From assembly GCA_030146605.1 (NCBI GenBank), contig JASLBO010000508.1:1-6819 (forward strand): 6,819 nt of DNA. Direction: 5' to 3'. The translations under genes and the position numbers were made by a program. This document shows positions 6,563 to 6,819 of the stretch, piece by piece. The stretch's first letter is position 1. Each line of letters opens with the position of its first letter. This stretch comes from Sphingomonas sp. (GTDB taxonomy: Bacteria; Pseudomonadota; Alphaproteobacteria; Sphingomonadales; Sphingomonadaceae). Below the pieces are notes generated by a model. It ran no database searches and had not been told where the DNA came from. It was given only the letters and a program-made list of their open reading frames with translations.

Positions 6563-6819
6563 CTATGCGTTCGCACGACGGAAGTTTTGGAGAAACCGGC
6601 CCGCCCAGTGATCGACAAAGCCCTGACCGAAGACCTTCTCGGCCCTGGTCAGCCCCACAACGAACAAACCCCAGGCCACGAGGATGCCGGCTGCCATCAT
6701 TTCGGGCTCGCGCGCGTGCCCGTCTATCAGCGGCGTTATCACTTTCAGGCCCAACACCAGTAGAATCAGCCCCACGAAGATTCCGATCGCTCCCGACTGT
6801 CGCCTTGGCGGCTTTCCCA
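6563..6819 (-). CDS. Small membrane protein, C-terminal part (5' end outside window)
   Basis: I do not recognise this protein. The frame is open from the right window edge to a TAG at 6563-6565. A GTG at 6775 could be read as a start, but it cuts into a hydrophobic helix: the helix begins upstream with AIGIFVGLILLVLGLKV, after a basic stretch (KPPRRQ). The true start is therefore more probably at or beyond the edge. Two membrane segments are visible, the one just named and MMAAGILVAWGLFVVGL, joined by a short polar loop (DGHAREPE). A basic, aromatic tail follows (RAEKVFGQGF to NFRRANA). The basic residues before the first helix and after the second suggest that both ends are in the cytoplasm. 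It is separated from the sigma operon by more than 400 bases and shows no functional link to it. Confidence 0.6.
   Translation of the reverse strand, partial: GKPPRRQSGAIGIFVGLILLVLGLKVITPLIDGHAREPEMMAAGILVAWGLFVVGLTRAEKVFGQGFVDHWAGRFLQNFRRANA

Noticed and set aside
1..6819. tRNA genes, CRISPR arrays, complete insertion sequences
   Set aside because: No cloverleaf-like sequence, no regularly spaced repeats and no transposase frame were seen by eye on either strand.

Overview
This window looks like chromosome of a moderately GC-rich alphaproteobacterium, probably a sphingomonad or relative. The basis is codon use, a FecI/FecR/TonB-receptor operon of a type common in that group, and an autotransporter-like surface protein. 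No rRNA or marker gene is present to prove the taxon. Every gene I can support lies on the minus strand, so the window is best read from right to left.

Right end (6819 to 6127): the C-terminal part of a small two-helix membrane protein that runs in from outside the window. A GC-rich hairpin that may end its transcript follows, then a leader of about 435 bases that holds a 14-bp perfect palindrome, a second inverted repeat and some coding-like sequence I cannot assign.

Centre (6126 to 1458): four genes overlap end to start by 17, 4 and 14 bases and almost certainly form one operon. The order is an ECF sigma factor (FecI type), an inner-membrane anti-sigma/sigma regulator (FecR type), a TonB-dependent outer-membrane receptor with the extra N-terminal STN signalling domain (FecA type), and a polysaccharide-deacetylase-like protein (DUF2334 type). 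The first three are the parts of a cell-surface signalling circuit: ligand binding at the receptor is passed through its STN domain to the periplasmic part of FecR, which activates the sigma factor. The substrate is unknown. The deacetylase keeps the metal and active-site-like motifs of its family and is the unusual member. Its translational coupling to the receptor gene suggests that it acts on, or in response to, what the receptor senses.

Left end (1457 to 1): about 200 bases with nothing I can identify, then the broken N-terminal part of a tyrosine recombinase (phage or island integrase, DUF4102 arm-binding type). Its homology can be followed only by changing frame five times, always in the direction of a one-base deletion. 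It has lost its catalytic domain. Just downstream, and running off the left edge, is the start of a secreted protein with a signal peptide and repeated N-x-G-T-I motifs typical of autotransporter beta-helix passengers. The integrase relic suggests that this edge was once a mobile-element boundary.
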